A stretch of 64,000 nucleotides of DNA. It comes from Acuticoccus sp039034015. GTDB taxonomy: Bacteria > Pseudomonadota > Alphaproteobacteria > Rhizobiales > Amorphaceae. Positions 26,244 to 39,769 of the stretch are shown here, piece by piece. A program made the position numbers and the translations under genes. A model generated the notes under the pieces. That model made no database searches. It had not been told where the DNA came from and worked only from the letters and a program-made list of their open reading frames with translations. The DNA is taken from the NCBI GenBank assembly GCA_039034015.1, contig JBCCBM010000003.1, forward strand, positions 186,001-250,000, written 5' to 3'. How positions within the stretch are numbered: the stretch's first letter is position 1; the number at the start of each line of letters is the position of its first letter.

Positions 26244-29200
26244 ATGATGGACGCCATCACCCCCGTCTCAGAAACCGCGGCCGAACCGGATACCACCATC
26301 GATCGTTCGGTGCAGGACTGGTACAAGGACGCCATCATCTACCAACTGCACATCAAAGCCTTCAAGGATTCTGACAACAACGGCTACGGTGACTTCGCCG
26401 GGCTCCTTGAAAAGCTGGACTATGTGCAGGCGCTGGGCGTCACCGCGATCTGGTTGCTTCCGTTTTACCCGTCGCCCTTGCGCGATGACGGGTACGACAT
26501 CTCGGACTACACCACCACGAACCCGCAATATGGCGATGTGGAAACCTTCGCGAGGGTGGTCAAAGAGGCGCACAAGCGGGGGCTGCGCGTCATCACCGAG
26601 CTGGTGATCAACCACACCAGCGATGAGCACCCTTGGTTTCAGCGTGCCCGCCATGCGCCGAAAGACTCGCCGGAGCGAGATTATTACGTCTGGTCCGACA
26701 CCGACAAGAAGTATGAGCTGACGCGCATCATCTTCCTCGACACCGAAAAGTCGAACTGGACGTGGGACCCGGTGGCCGAACAGTATTTTTGGCACCGGTT
26801 TTACAGCCACCAGCCCGATCTCAACTTCGACAATCCGAAGGTGATGGAAGAAGTGCTGGAGGTGATGAACCAGTGGCTCGACATGGGGGTCGACGGCCTG
26901 CGCCTCGACGCGATCCCTTATCTGGTGGAGCGGGAGGGCACCAACAACGAAAACTTGCCCGAAACCCACGATAAGCTGAAGGAAATCCGCTCCGCGCTCG
27001 ACGCAAAATATGAAGGGCGCATGTTGTTGGCCGAGGCCAACCAGTGGCCGGAAGACACGCGCCCCTACTTTGGCGATGGCGACGAGTGCCACATGGGCTT
27101 TCACTTCCCGCTGATGCCGCGCATGTACATGGCGCTGGCGCAGGAAGACCGGCACCCGATTACCGATATCATCCGTCAGACCCCAGAGATCCCGGAAGAC
27201 TGCCAATGGGCGATCTTTCTGCGCAACCATGACGAACTCACGCTCGAAATGGTGACGGCGGAAGAGCGGGATTACATGTGGCGCTTTTATGCCTCCGACA
27301 GTCGGGCGCGGATCAACCTTGGCATCCGACGCCGCCTCGCGCCATTATTACAAAACGACCGCCGCAAGATCGAACTCATGAATGGGTTCTTGCTCTCGAT
27401 GCCTGGAACGCCCGTGATTTACTATGGCGATGAAATCGGCATGGGCGACAATTACTATCTCGGCGACCGGGATGGGGTGCGCACGCCCATGCAGTGGTCG
27501 GCCGACCGCAACGCTGGCTTCTCCCGCGCCAACCCGCAGCAGCTTTACCTGCCGCCCATCATGGACCCGGTTTACGGGTATCAGGCGATCAATGTGGAGG
27601 CGCAGGAGAGCGATCCGTCGTCATTGCTCAATTGGATGCGGCGGATCATCCTCACCCGCAAGCAACACAAAGCCTTCGGCCGCGGGACGATGACGTTCAT
27701 CTACCCGCGCAACCGAAAGATCATCGCTTATGTGCGGGAGCATGAGGGTGAGGCGATTTTGTGCGTGGCAAACCTTTCCCGCTCGGCCCAGGCGGTGGAG
27801 CTTGATCTTGCCGCCTTCCGCACCCGCGTGCCGGTGGAGCTGGCCGGCCGCACGCCTTTCCCGCCCATCGGCGACCTTCCCTATATGCTGACGCTGCCGG
27901 CCTACGGGTTCTTCTGGTTCCTGCTCGCAGGGCCGGAGGAGGCGCCCAACTGGCACGAACCGCTTCCGGAAATGCTGCCTGATTTCGTGACGCTCACCAC
28001 CACAAACGGGCGGATCGACGGCGCGCTCACAGGGCGGGAAAAGGTGCAGCTGGAGCAAGGCACGCTGCCCCAATTCTTGCCGCTCCAGCGCTGGTTCCAG
28101 GGCAAGGACGGCGCGATCAAAAAGGTGACGCTAACGCCGATTGCAACGCTCGACCCCGAGGGGCACTACGCGCTTGCCAAGATGGATGTGGCGCTCACCT
28201 CCGGCAGCCACACCTATTTGGCGCCCTTTTCGGTGCGCTGGGGCGAGGCGAATGTGCGCTCCGGCGCGCCAAAACTTTCCTATACGCTTGCCAAGGTGCG
28301 CCATGGGCCGCGGCTCGGCGCGCTCATCGACGGCACCTATGACGAAGAGCTCGGCGCCTATCTGATTGAGCTGATGCGCGGCAACGAAAGCCGCGGCACG
28401 GGCGATTATGTGGTGCATTTCAACGGCTCCGACACGTTGTCTGAGCTTGGCGAGCTTGCCGCCCCGCGCCCGCTGGGGGCCGAGCAGTCGAACGTTTCAA
28501 TCGTGTTTGGCGAGCAGGTGATCTTAAAAATCTATCGCCGAGTGCGGGAGGGGATGCAGCCCGATGTGGAGATCGCGCGTCAGCTCACCGATGTAACACC
28601 TTTTCCCAACACGCCGGCGCTGCGGGGCACCATCGATCTCACCCGCACTGACACGGATGAGCCGGCCGTCCTTGCCGCCCTCTTCGACTTTGTGCCCAAC
28701 CAGGGCGATGCGTGGGAGGCGGTGCTGGACGCCCTCGTGCGCCACATGGAGGCGGCCGACCTTTTGGAGGCCGACCTTGGGGAGGATGCGGCCTACACCT
28801 TCCCCCTCGACATTGGCGCGTTGGCGGGCGAGCGCACGGCCGAAATGCACATTGCGCTGGCGGCCGACACGCAAAACCCTGATTTTGCACCGGAACCCAT
28901 CTCCGCCGATGACTTGGCCACCTGGGCCGCCGACGCGGCGGCGGAGGCGGGCACCGTGCTTGACCGCCTCTCGGCCGCGCTCTCAACCCTATCGCCGGAC
29001 GCGCGCGAGGCGGCCGAAGCGGTGCTTGCCCAGCGCGATGAGATCGCAAAACGCTATGCAGCGGCTGCCAACGTTGCGCCGTCGGGCCAAAAGTCACGCA
29101 TCCATGGTGACTATCACCTTGGCCAGGTGCTGGTGGCGCAGTCCGACCTTGTGGTGATCGACTTTGAGGGCGAGCCTTCCCGCAGCCTTGAGGAGCGGCG

Positions 29201-29592
29201 AGCCAAATCGACCCCCTTGCGCGATGTCGCCGGCATGTTGCGCTCGTTCGACTATGCGGCCGCGATGGCGCTCGCCAGATGGCGCGACACCCATGACGTG
29301 CACGGTGAAGAGGCGCGGCAAAAGGCGCTCGCGTGGCGCGATCACACCCGCCGCGCGTTCCTCACCACCTACCTTGCGACCCTGGGTGATGAAACGCCGA
29401 CGGCGGCCACCGGCGCGCTCCTTGACCTCTTCACGTTGCACAAGGCCGTCTACGAGATTGGCTATGAGCTTGCCAACCGGCCCACATGGGTCAGAATTCC
29501 TTTGGCGGGCGTGTCCGACGTGCTTGCCGATCCGCGGGGCGTCAGCGCCTGGGCGGATGAACCGATCCAAGACACTGTAACGGAGCCCCTTG

Positions 29593-29600
<8 letters not shown>
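26244..29600 (+). CDS. treS: Trehalose synthase/maltokinase fusion (TreS-Pep2)
   Basis: 1118-residue bifunctional protein. Residues 25-590 form the GH13 trehalose synthase, which interconverts trehalose and maltose: the nucleophile is D222 (GLRLDAIPYL) and the acid/base E264 (LLAEANQWPEDTRP). Residues from about 600 form a maltokinase with the kinase loop HGDYHLGQVL and the Mg motif IDFEGEP, making maltose-1-phosphate with ATP. The two activities are separate genes in mycobacteria and fused in many proteobacteria. The product feeds the adjacent GlgE. The first ATG of a tandem ATG pair is used, after an A/G-rich leader. The stop overlaps glgB by 8 bp. Confidence 0.95.
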
Positions 29601-31788
<2,188 letters not shown>

Positions 31789-33879
31789 ATGCGGGTTATG
31801 GAGGGGGCGCCTGCGCCGCTGGGCGCCACGTGGGACGGGTCGGGCACCAACTTTGCCCTCTTCTCCGCCCACGCCACAAAAGTCGAGCTGTGCCTTTACG
31901 ACACGGCTGGCCGGCGTGAAACGGCCCGCATTGCGCTGCCCGAATACACCCACGACGTCTGGCACGGTTACTTGCCCGACGTGCGCCCCGGCCAGCCCTA
32001 CGGCTACCGCGTCCACGGTCCCTATGAGCCGGACGCTGGCCACCGCTTCAACCCCAACAAACTCTTGATCGACCCCTACGCCCGCGCGCTGACGGGCGAA
32101 GTCAAATGGCACGATTCCATGTTTGGCTACCGCATGGGCTCCCGCCGGTCCGACCTTTCGTTTGACCGGCGGGATTCGGGGGCGGCGATGCCAAAATGCA
32201 TTGTGGTGGACGAGGCGGTCACCTGGGGCGACCACGTGCGCCCCGGCCGCTCCTGGGCCGAAACCATCATCTACGAGGCGCACGTCAAAGGGTTTACCGC
32301 CCTAAACAAAGACTTGCCGCCCCAGGTGCGCGGCACATTCGCCGGCCTTGCCGACCCGCGCGCCATTGACCACCTCGTCAAACTCGGCGTCACCGCCATC
32401 GAGCTGATGCCCGTCCATTATTTCCCGGACGATCGCATTTTGCTCGACAAAGGTTTGCGCAACTATTGGGGCTACAACACACTCAACTTCTTCGCCCCCG
32501 CCGTCCGCTATATTTCAAAGGGCGGCAACCACCACGAATTTAAGTACATGGTGCGCCGTCTTCACGAGGCGGGGATCGAGGTGATCCTTGATGTGGTCTA
32601 CAACCACACCGCAGAGGGCAACCAGCTCGGCCCCACAATGTCGTTCAAAGGCATCGACAACCTAAGCTACTATCGCCTTGCCGAACACCGCCGCTACTAT
32701 CACGACACCACAGGCACCGGGAACACGCTGGACGTGTCGCACCCGCGCGTCCTCCAGCTGGTGATGGATTCGCTCCGCTACTGGGTGGAGAGCTGCAAGG
32801 TGGACGGGTTCCGCTTTGACCTTGCGCCCGCCCTTGCGCGGGACGGCGATGGGTTTGACCCATCCGCCGCCTGGCTCGACGCCATGCTCCAAGACCCCGT
32901 CCTCTCCCGTGTCAAACTCATCGCAGAGCCTTGGGATGTGGGCGATTTTGGCTACCAGCTCGGAAACTTCCCGGCCGGCTGGGCGGAGTGGAACGCGCGC
33001 TATCGCGACGATGTGCGCTCCTTCTGGCGGGGCGAATCGGGCCTTTTGCCGGCGCTTGGCAAAGTGCTCCTCGGCTCAGCTGACATGTTCGACCATCGCG
33101 GCCGCCGGCCTTGGGCAAGCATCAACTTCATCACCGCCCACGACGGGTTCACCCTCACAGATCTCGTCAGCTACAACGACAAGCACAACGAGGCGAACGG
33201 TGAGGGCGGGCGCGACGGCCACGCCGACAACCGCTCCCAAAACAACGGCGTTGAGGGCCCCACCGAGGACCCGGCCATCAAAGCGCTGCGCCAAAAGATG
33301 CGCCGCAATTTTTTAACAACGCTTTTCATCAGCCAGGGAACGCCCATGCTTTTGATGGGTGATGAGGTGGGCCGCACCCAAAACGGCAACAACAACGCCT
33401 ACTGCCAAGACACCGAAATGACCTGGCTCGCCTGGGATGAGGCCGCGCGCGACACCGAGGCGCTCGATTTCACCCGCGCCTTGATTGCGCTGCGCCAGGC
33501 GCACCCGCTCCTCACCCAGCAGCGCTTTTTGCACGGCCGGCCCCTCGACCCCGCGCCCCACGAGGACGCGCGCGAGATCGAGTGGCGCCGGCCGGACGGC
33601 AAGGTCAAAAGCCGGTCCGACTGGCACGAAAAAGACCCCAAAACCGTCACCCTCGTGTTGTCGGACACGGCCGGGCGGCGCGTGGTCGCCTTCTTCAACG
33701 CCTTCCACGCCGACATGGATTTTCACCTGCCGGACACCCTTGCGCAGCACCCGTTCCACGTGTTGATCGACACCGAGGCTGGCATCGTCCACCCGCTTGA
33801 CGGGGGCCCGCCGGCCGTTCTCCCCGCCACTGTGCCGGCGCGCTCGATCTTTGTGATCGCGACCGGCCCCAGCCACTGA
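31789..33879 (+). CDS. glgX: Glycogen debranching enzyme GlgX
   Basis: 696-residue GH13_11 isoamylase-type enzyme that cuts alpha-1,6 branches from limit dextrins. An N-terminal CBM48 domain (about 8-130) precedes the barrel with DVVYNHTAEG, nucleophile Asp in DGFRFDLAPALARDGDG, acid Glu in LIAEPWDVGDFGYQLG and NFITAHDGFTL. The NGNNNAYCQDTEM loop is characteristic of GlgX/TreX. The gene follows glgB with no gap. It would generate linear chains for TreY and MalQ. Confidence 0.96.
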   Translation: MRVMEGAPAPLGATWDGSGTNFALFSAHATKVELCLYDTAGRRETARIALPEYTHDVWHGYLPDVRPGQPYGYRVHGPYEPDAGHRFNPNKLLIDPYARALTGEVKWHDSMFGYRMGSRRSDLSFDRRDSGAAMPKCIVVDEAVTWGDHVRPGRSWAETIIYEAHVKGFTALNKDLPPQVRGTFAGLADPRAIDHLVKLGVTAIELMPVHYFPDDRILLDKGLRNYWGYNTLNFFAPAVRYISKGGNHHEFKYMVRRLHEAGIEVILDVVYNHTAEGNQLGPTMSFKGIDNLSYYRLAEHRRYYHDTTGTGNTLDVSHPRVLQLVMDSLRYWVESCKVDGFRFDLAPALARDGDGFDPSAAWLDAMLQDPVLSRVKLIAEPWDVGDFGYQLGNFPAGWAEWNARYRDDVRSFWRGESGLLPALGKVLLGSADMFDHRGRRPWASINFITAHDGFTLTDLVSYNDKHNEANGEGGRDGHADNRSQNNGVEGPTEDPAIKALRQKMRRNFLTTLFISQGTPMLLMGDEVGRTQNGNNNAYCQDTEMTWLAWDEAARDTEALDFTRALIALRQAHPLLTQQRFLHGRPLDPAPHEDAREIEWRRPDGKVKSRSDWHEKDPKTVTLVLSDTAGRRVVAFFNAFHADMDFHLPDTLAQHPFHVLIDTEAGIVHPLDGGPPAVLPATVPARSIFVIATGPSH

Positions 33880-33888
33880 CCCGATGCC

Positions 33889-35676
33889 ATGACGAACGCC
33901 TTTCCCACCACCTGGGGCGCCACTTTCACCGATGGGGTGGCGCGCTTTCGCCTCTGGGCGCCCGACTGCCCCGCCCTCACCCTGCGCCTTGAAACCGGCG
34001 ACATTCCAATGGCCGCCATTGGCGATGGCTGGTTTGAGCATCGCGAGGCCGGCGTCCCCTCCGGCGCACCTTACGCCTTTGTGTTGCCTGATGGTTTTGT
34101 GGTGCCCGACCCCGCCGCCCGCGCGCAGATAGGCGCTGTCCATGGCCCGTCAAAGCTTGTCGACCCGGCCGCCTTCACCTTCAAGACCGAGTGGGCGGGC
34201 CGCCCCTGGGCAGAAACCGTCATCTACGAACTGCACATCGGCACATTCACGCGCGAAGGCACCTTCGCCTCCGCCATCGCGCGCCTGCCGTACCTTGCCG
34301 ACCTTGGGATCACGGCGGTGGAGCTGATGCCGGTCGCCCAATTCGGCGGCCGCAGAGGGTGGGGCTACGACGGCGTCCTCCTTTATGCGCCCCATGAAGC
34401 GTACGGTTCGCCGGACGACATGAAAGCCTTTGTGGATGCTGCCCACGCGCACGGCATCCAAGTCTTCCTCGATGTGGTCTACAACCACTTTGGCCCCGAC
34501 GGGAATTATATCGGCAAATACGCCTCAAAATTCTTCGACCCCGGCCGCGATACGCCCTGGGGCGCCGCAATTGCCTACGACGAGCCGGCCGTGCGGCGCT
34601 TTTTCATTGAAAACCCGCTCACCTGGCTCACCGAATACAATCTTGATGGCCTGCGGTTCGACGCCATCGACCACATCCGCGATGAAAACCGGCCCCACAT
34701 CTTGGAGGAGATGGCGCGCGAGATCCGAACGCGGTTCGATCGCCCCATCCACCTCCACACCGAAGATGAGCGCAACGTCGTCCACCTCCATCCCTACGAG
34801 GCCGGCCGCCCAACGCTCTTCACGGCCGAGTGGAACGATGATTATCACAATGTCATCCACCCCATCGCCACAGACGAGAGCGAGGGGTATTATGCCGACT
34901 TCATCGACGATACGATGCAAAAGCTGGCGCGCGCACTCTCGGAAGGGTTCATCTTCCAGGGGGAACCGTCAAAGAGCCACAACGGGGTGCCGCGGGGCGT
35001 GCCTTCGGCGTGTCAGCCCATCACCGCGTTCGTCATCTTCAACCAAAACCACGACCAGGTGGGCAACCGCGCGTTCGGCGAACGGCTGATTGCGCTTGCC
35101 GACCATGACCTTCTGGTCGCGCTAACGGCGATGCTGCTCCTCGCGCCCCAAACCCCGCTCCTCTTCATGGGGGAGGAGTATGGCGAGACGAACCCCTTCA
35201 CATTCTTCACCGATTTTGACGGCGAGCTGGCCGCCGCCGTCCGCCATGGCCGGCGCAACGAGTTTGCCAAATTCGACGCCTTCATCGACCCCGACACCCG
35301 CAACGACATCCCCGATCCCAACCTTGCCGCCACCTTCGACGCCTCAAAGCTGAACTGGGAGGCGGTCAAAACCCCCGACGGCGCCAAGTGGCACGGGCTC
35401 TACAAAACGCTCCTTGCGGTGCGCGCCGCCGAGATTGCGCCGCGGCTTCAGAATGTGCCGCCCCGGGCGGGCCGCGTCATCCGCGTTGCGGAGCGCTTGG
35501 TGGAGGTGGCCTGGCGCCTTGGCGATGGGTCAACGCTGGTGATGGCGGCCAACCTTTCGCCAGAGCCCGCCGGCAAGGGACCGGAGGGGCGGGTGATTGC
35601 AGCCGTCAGCGCCGGCGCCCTCGCAGAAGGGTCTGCGCTTGGGCCCCATGGCGTCGTGGTGGCGCTTCAACCGTGA
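33889..35676 (+). CDS. treZ: Malto-oligosyltrehalose trehalohydrolase TreZ
   Basis: 595-residue GH13_10 enzyme that releases free trehalose from maltooligosyltrehalose made by TreY. Visible elements: short N-terminal CBM48-like domain; DVVYNHFGPDGNYIGKYA; nucleophile Asp in DGLRFDAIDHI; acid Glu in LHTEDERN; FNQNHDQVGNRAFGERL and MGEEYGETNPFTFFTDF. These are the standard TreZ blocks. It begins 9 bp after glgX and its TGA overlaps the GTG start of malQ. Confidence 0.96.
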   Translation: MTNAFPTTWGATFTDGVARFRLWAPDCPALTLRLETGDIPMAAIGDGWFEHREAGVPSGAPYAFVLPDGFVVPDPAARAQIGAVHGPSKLVDPAAFTFKTEWAGRPWAETVIYELHIGTFTREGTFASAIARLPYLADLGITAVELMPVAQFGGRRGWGYDGVLLYAPHEAYGSPDDMKAFVDAAHAHGIQVFLDVVYNHFGPDGNYIGKYASKFFDPGRDTPWGAAIAYDEPAVRRFFIENPLTWLTEYNLDGLRFDAIDHIRDENRPHILEEMAREIRTRFDRPIHLHTEDERNVVHLHPYEAGRPTLFTAEWNDDYHNVIHPIATDESEGYYADFIDDTMQKLARALSEGFIFQGEPSKSHNGVPRGVPSACQPITAFVIFNQNHDQVGNRAFGERLIALADHDLLVALTAMLLLAPQTPLLFMGEEYGETNPFTFFTDFDGELAAAVRHGRRNEFAKFDAFIDPDTRNDIPDPNLAATFDASKLNWEAVKTPDGAKWHGLYKTLLAVRAAEIAPRLQNVPPRAGRVIRVAERLVEVAWRLGDGSTLVMAANLSPEPAGKGPEGRVIAAVSAGALAEGSALGPHGVVVALQP

Positions 35677-37433
35677 GCGCCATGCTGGCGGCCGCCCGCG
35701 CGCGCGGCATTGACGTTGCCCCCCGCTGGGGCGGCGCGGCGGATGTGCCAACGCGCACGCTCGATCTGTTGACCGAGCTGTTGGGCGAACTCCCCGACCA
35801 CCCCGAGGGCACAAGAAAGGCCTACGTGCCGCCGGTGCTCAAAACGCGGCGCGTGTTTGGCGTCGCGCTCCAGCTTTATCAGCTGCGCTCGCCCCGCAAC
35901 CTTGGGATTGGCGACCTCAAGGATCTCACCGCCCTCATCCCGACCTTTGCCGAGTGGGGCGCGGACTTTGTGGGCCTCAACCCGCTCCACGCCCTCTTCA
36001 CCGCCGAGCCGGAGCGCGCTTCGCCCTTCTCGCCGTCCGATCGCCGCTTCCTCAACCCCATGATCATCGCGGTGGAGGACGTGCCGGGCTATGCGCCCAA
36101 AATGCGCGATGCGGTCGACGTCCCCTCCGCGGACGAGGTGATCGACCACACCGCCGCCACCCGCGCCAAGCTCTCTGTGTTGCGCGCGATCCACGCCCGT
36201 TGGCGCGCCGGCGACCCGGCCATTGATGCCACCGCCCGCGCCGCCTTCGCCCGCTTCCGCAGCGAGGGCGGCGAGGCGCTGGAGACCTTTTGCCTCTTTG
36301 AAGCGATCAGCCACGCCATGGCCGTCGACGGGTTCGGCGCCGGATGGACCGGCTGGCCCCGCGTCCTCCAACGGCCGGATACCCCCCGGGCCAAAGCCTT
36401 CCGCGAGGCGCACCAGAGCGACATCACCTTCCACGCCTTCTTGCAATTTTGCGCCGCACAGCAGCTCGCCGCCACCCAAAAGGCGGCGACCGACGCAGGC
36501 ATGGCCATCGGCCTTTACCTTGACCTTGCCGTTGGCGCAGCGCCCGATGGCGCGGCAACCTTTGCCGACCCGTCCCTCGTGCTCACCGGTGTTCGCATCG
36601 GCGCCCCGCCCGACCTTTTCACCTCCGAAGGGCAGGACTGGGGCCTTGCCCCCTTCTCACCATCAGAGCTCGTTGCGCGCGATTTTGCGCCCTACCGCGC
36701 GATGTTGTCGGCGGTGCTTGGCCCCTGCGGCGCGGTGCGGATCGACCACGCTATGGGGCTTGAGCGGCTCTACCTCATTCCCGACGGTGCGCCCGCGCTG
36801 GAGGGCGCCTATGTCGCCTATCGCGGCCTCACCGACACGCTGGTGGACGAGACCCACCGCCACTTTGCCCTTGCGATCGGCGAAGATCTTGGCGTCGTCC
36901 CCGAAGGCTTTCGCGAGCGGATGGCGGAGCGCGCGCTGTACTCCATGCGCATCCTCCCCTTCGAGCGGGATGGCAACCGCATGCGCCCCCCCGCCCGCTT
37001 TCCGGCCGCCGCGCTCGCCTGCCTCTCCACCCACGACATTGCCCCCTTGGAAGCCTGGTGGCGCGGCGATGACATTGTGACCCGCGTTGCCCTTGGCAGC
37101 CTCTCCCGGCGCGATGCCGCCACCGCCCACCGCGACCGGCGGATGGAAAAGGCGCTCCTGTCGGGCCTTGCGGGCCTGCCGCCGGGGGTTGCCGACCGGC
37201 CGATCGGTGATGATCTGGTGGTGGCGCTCCACCGTGTGGCGGCGCGCAGTGCCTCGCGCCTCGTCGCGGTGCGCCTTGAAGATGTGGTGGGCGGGCGCCG
37301 GCTCGTGAACCTTCCGGGCACGGACCGGGAGCACCCGAATTGGCGCCACACTCTGCCGCTCACCGTGGAGGCGATCACACAGTCCGAGCGGCTTCAACGG
37401 GTGATGGCGGCCATGGGGCGGGAGCGGCGATGA
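35673..37433 (+). CDS. malQ: 4-alpha-glucanotransferase MalQ
   Basis: 586-residue GH77 amylomaltase that shuffles alpha-1,4-glucan segments. Recognisable parts: SPRNLGIGDLKDL, the ADFVGLNPLHALFTAEP substrate entry block, FLQFCAAQQL, DLAVGAAPDGA, nucleophile Asp in AVRIDHAMGLERLYLIP, acid Glu in GEDLGVVPEGF and STHDIAPLEAWW. GTG 35673 overlapping the treZ stop (GTGA) is chosen; ATG 35682 is an alternative. The open frame runs much farther upstream, but that part is a shadow of treZ. It overlaps treY by ATGA. Confidence 0.94.
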   Translation: MSAMLAAARARGIDVAPRWGGAADVPTRTLDLLTELLGELPDHPEGTRKAYVPPVLKTRRVFGVALQLYQLRSPRNLGIGDLKDLTALIPTFAEWGADFVGLNPLHALFTAEPERASPFSPSDRRFLNPMIIAVEDVPGYAPKMRDAVDVPSADEVIDHTAATRAKLSVLRAIHARWRAGDPAIDATARAAFARFRSEGGEALETFCLFEAISHAMAVDGFGAGWTGWPRVLQRPDTPRAKAFREAHQSDITFHAFLQFCAAQQLAATQKAATDAGMAIGLYLDLAVGAAPDGAATFADPSLVLTGVRIGAPPDLFTSEGQDWGLAPFSPSELVARDFAPYRAMLSAVLGPCGAVRIDHAMGLERLYLIPDGAPALEGAYVAYRGLTDTLVDETHRHFALAIGEDLGVVPEGFRERMAERALYSMRILPFERDGNRMRPPARFPAAALACLSTHDIAPLEAWWRGDDIVTRVALGSLSRRDAATAHRDRRMEKALLSGLAGLPPGVADRPIGDDLVVALHRVAARSASRLVAVRLEDVVGGRRLVNLPGTDREHPNWRHTLPLTVEAITQSERLQRVMAAMGRERR

Positions 37434-39769
37434 TCGGCGCCACGTACAGGCTTCAGTTTCGCGCTGGCATCACCTTTGACACAGCCGCCGCCCTTGCCCC
37501 GCATCTGAAGGCGGCCGGCATCACCCATCTTTATGCTTCGCCCATCTTCGAGGCCGCAAAGGGCTCCACCCACGGCTACGATGTGACCGACCACACCGCC
37601 TTTGCCCAAGAGCTTGGCGGCGCGGCAGGGTTCGCGCGCATGAGCGCGGCGCTGAAAGCCGCCGGCATCGGCCTCATCCTCGACATTGTGCCCAACCACA
37701 TGGCCGCCTCACCGGAAAACCCCTGGTGGTGGGACGTCTTAAAGCACGGCGAGGAATCCCGCTTCGCCCACCATTTCGACATTGATTGGACCGCGCAAAA
37801 GCTGATCCTGCCGATCCTCGGAAAACCCTACGGCCAGGCGCTTCAGGATGGCGACCTTGCCCTTGACGGCGACACCCTCACCGCCCCCGGCCACACACTC
37901 CCCCTCGCCCCGGGCACAGGGGAGGAGGGGACAGCGGAGGGCGACGTTCACACCGTCCACGAGCGGCAGCACTATCGCCTTGCCCATTGGCGCATCGGGC
38001 GCGACGGCCTCACCTATCGCCGCTTCTTCGAGATCACCGGCCTCGTCGGCGTGCGCGTCGAAGAGGGCGCCGTCTTCGACGATCTCCACGCCCTGGTGCG
38101 CGAACTGACGGCGGACGGGCGGGTGGACGGCCTTCGGGTCGACCATGTGGACGGCCTCACCGACCCGGCCGACACGCTAAAGCGCCTGTCGGCGATGGGC
38201 GTCCCGGTGTTTGTGGAGAAGATTCTTGAAGGGGCGGAGGCGCTCCCCGACGGTTGGCCGGTGGACGGGACCACGGGCTATGAGTTCATCGCTGCCCTTG
38301 CCGCACTTTACACGGACGAGGCGGGCCTAGCGGCGCTGAACGCGGCCTACGCCGCGCTCGGCGATCCCGATCTTGCGGCAGAGGTTCGCGCCGCGAAGGA
38401 CACCATGGTGTCCCACAACCTTGCCGCCGAGGTGGAGCGCTTGGTGGCGCTCGCAAAGGCGGCCCTTGCGAGCAACCTGTTCGCCCGCGATTTCGGCCCC
38501 GGAACCCTTCGCGATGGCGTGAAGGCGCTCCTCACGGCGCTCCCGGTTTATCGCACCTATGTGCGCCCCGGCGAAACGCCCTCGTCGGTGGACGCTGCCA
38601 TCATCAAAGGCATGGTTGAGGCGGCCCGCGCACAGCTTGAGGAGCCGGATGTCGCCAACGCCCTTGCCGGGCTCTTCACCGCGCCGGGGCCTGCGGCGGC
38701 GGCCTTCACGGCGCGATTTCAGCAAACCAGCGGGCCGGTGATGGCAAAGGCGGTGGAGGACACCGCGTTTTTCCGCCATCACGCCGCGCTCGGCCTCAAT
38801 GAGGTGGGCGGCGGCCATGACGGCCCGTTTGGCACCGGCCCGCTTCAAAAGGTGGGGCGCGAAACGGGGCTTGCAGCCACCCAAACCCACGACACCAAGC
38901 GCGGTGAGGACGCAAGGGCCCGGCTTTATGCCCTCACCGACCCCGACCTTGCCGCCCGCTTTGCCGCCATCTGGCCAACAATGCCCGGCAACATTCCGCA
39001 AAAACTGCGCTGGGCGTTCACGCAGATGCTCTACGCCTCGTTTGATGGCAGCGCTGATTTTGCGGACCGATTTGCGGCCACAGCGCTCAAAACCGTGCGC
39101 GAGGCCAAAGAAGAAACGAGCTGGACCGCGCAGAACGCGCCGTTTGAAGCCGCGGTGGAGGCGGCGGCCCGGCAAATGGTGGCCGAGCACCACCGCCTCG
39201 CGCCCATGGAGCCTGGCCTTCGCGCCGGGGCCATCATCGGCTGCGGCCAGGCGCTCGGAAAGACCTTCACCCGCCGCACGCCCGATATTTATCAAGGCAC
39301 GTTCGGCTGGGATTTTGCGATGGTCGATCCCGACAATCGCCGCCCCGTCGATTTTGAGGCCGAGTTCGGCCGCCTTTCCCGCGGCACCCCGCTCGCCGAC
39401 CTTGTGGCGCACTGGCAAACCGGCGCCATCAAGGCCCGCTGCCTCCATGAGGGGCTTTTGGCGCGGGGCGCCCGGCCGGCGCTCTTTGAAGATGGCGATT
39501 TTGCGGTTGACCGCGTGGGGCCGGATGGATCGGTCGCGGTCTTGACGCGAACCTTGGGGCGCGAGGCGGCCGTTTTGGCGCTCCCGGTGCGGCCGGCGCG
39601 CGATCTTTCTGGCGAGGGGCTTGGCGTTTTCCTCCCAGAACCGCTCGTTCTGGCGCTTCCGACGGCCATGCGGCCGGTTTTTGCACAGGATGATCAGCGC
39701 TTGACCGCGGTGGATCTTGCCGCCGCGTTCGCCGCCTTTCCTGTCTTTTTCGCCGTCAGCTGGGGCTGA
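37430..39769 (+). CDS. treY: Malto-oligosyltrehalose synthase TreY
   Basis: 779-residue GH13_26 intramolecular transglycosidase that turns the reducing end of a maltodextrin into an alpha,alpha-1,1 (trehalose) linkage. Family features: very N-terminal TYRLQFRAGITFDTAA, LYASPIF, HGYDVTDH, DIVPNHMAASPENPWWWDVL, nucleophile Asp in GLRVDHVDGLTDP, TTGYEF, and QTHDTKRGEDARARL. Length is slightly short but complete. Last gene of the glgE operon; no clear intrinsic terminator follows in the next 100 bp. Confidence 0.96.
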   Translation: MIGATYRLQFRAGITFDTAAALAPHLKAAGITHLYASPIFEAAKGSTHGYDVTDHTAFAQELGGAAGFARMSAALKAAGIGLILDIVPNHMAASPENPWWWDVLKHGEESRFAHHFDIDWTAQKLILPILGKPYGQALQDGDLALDGDTLTAPGHTLPLAPGTGEEGTAEGDVHTVHERQHYRLAHWRIGRDGLTYRRFFEITGLVGVRVEEGAVFDDLHALVRELTADGRVDGLRVDHVDGLTDPADTLKRLSAMGVPVFVEKILEGAEALPDGWPVDGTTGYEFIAALAALYTDEAGLAALNAAYAALGDPDLAAEVRAAKDTMVSHNLAAEVERLVALAKAALASNLFARDFGPGTLRDGVKALLTALPVYRTYVRPGETPSSVDAAIIKGMVEAARAQLEEPDVANALAGLFTAPGPAAAAFTARFQQTSGPVMAKAVEDTAFFRHHAALGLNEVGGGHDGPFGTGPLQKVGRETGLAATQTHDTKRGEDARARLYALTDPDLAARFAAIWPTMPGNIPQKLRWAFTQMLYASFDGSADFADRFAATALKTVREAKEETSWTAQNAPFEAAVEAAARQMVAEHHRLAPMEPGLRAGAIIGCGQALGKTFTRRTPDIYQGTFGWDFAMVDPDNRRPVDFEAEFGRLSRGTPLADLVAHWQTGAIKARCLHEGLLARGARPALFEDGDFAVDRVGPDGSVAVLTRTLGREAAVLALPVRPARDLSGEGLGVFLPEPLVLALPTAMRPVFAQDDQRLTAVDLAAAFAAFPVFFAVSWG

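Noticed and set aside
35388..35672. Upstream extension of malQ inside treZ
   Set aside because: It is a shadow frame of treZ; malQ starts at the GTG overlapping the treZ stop.
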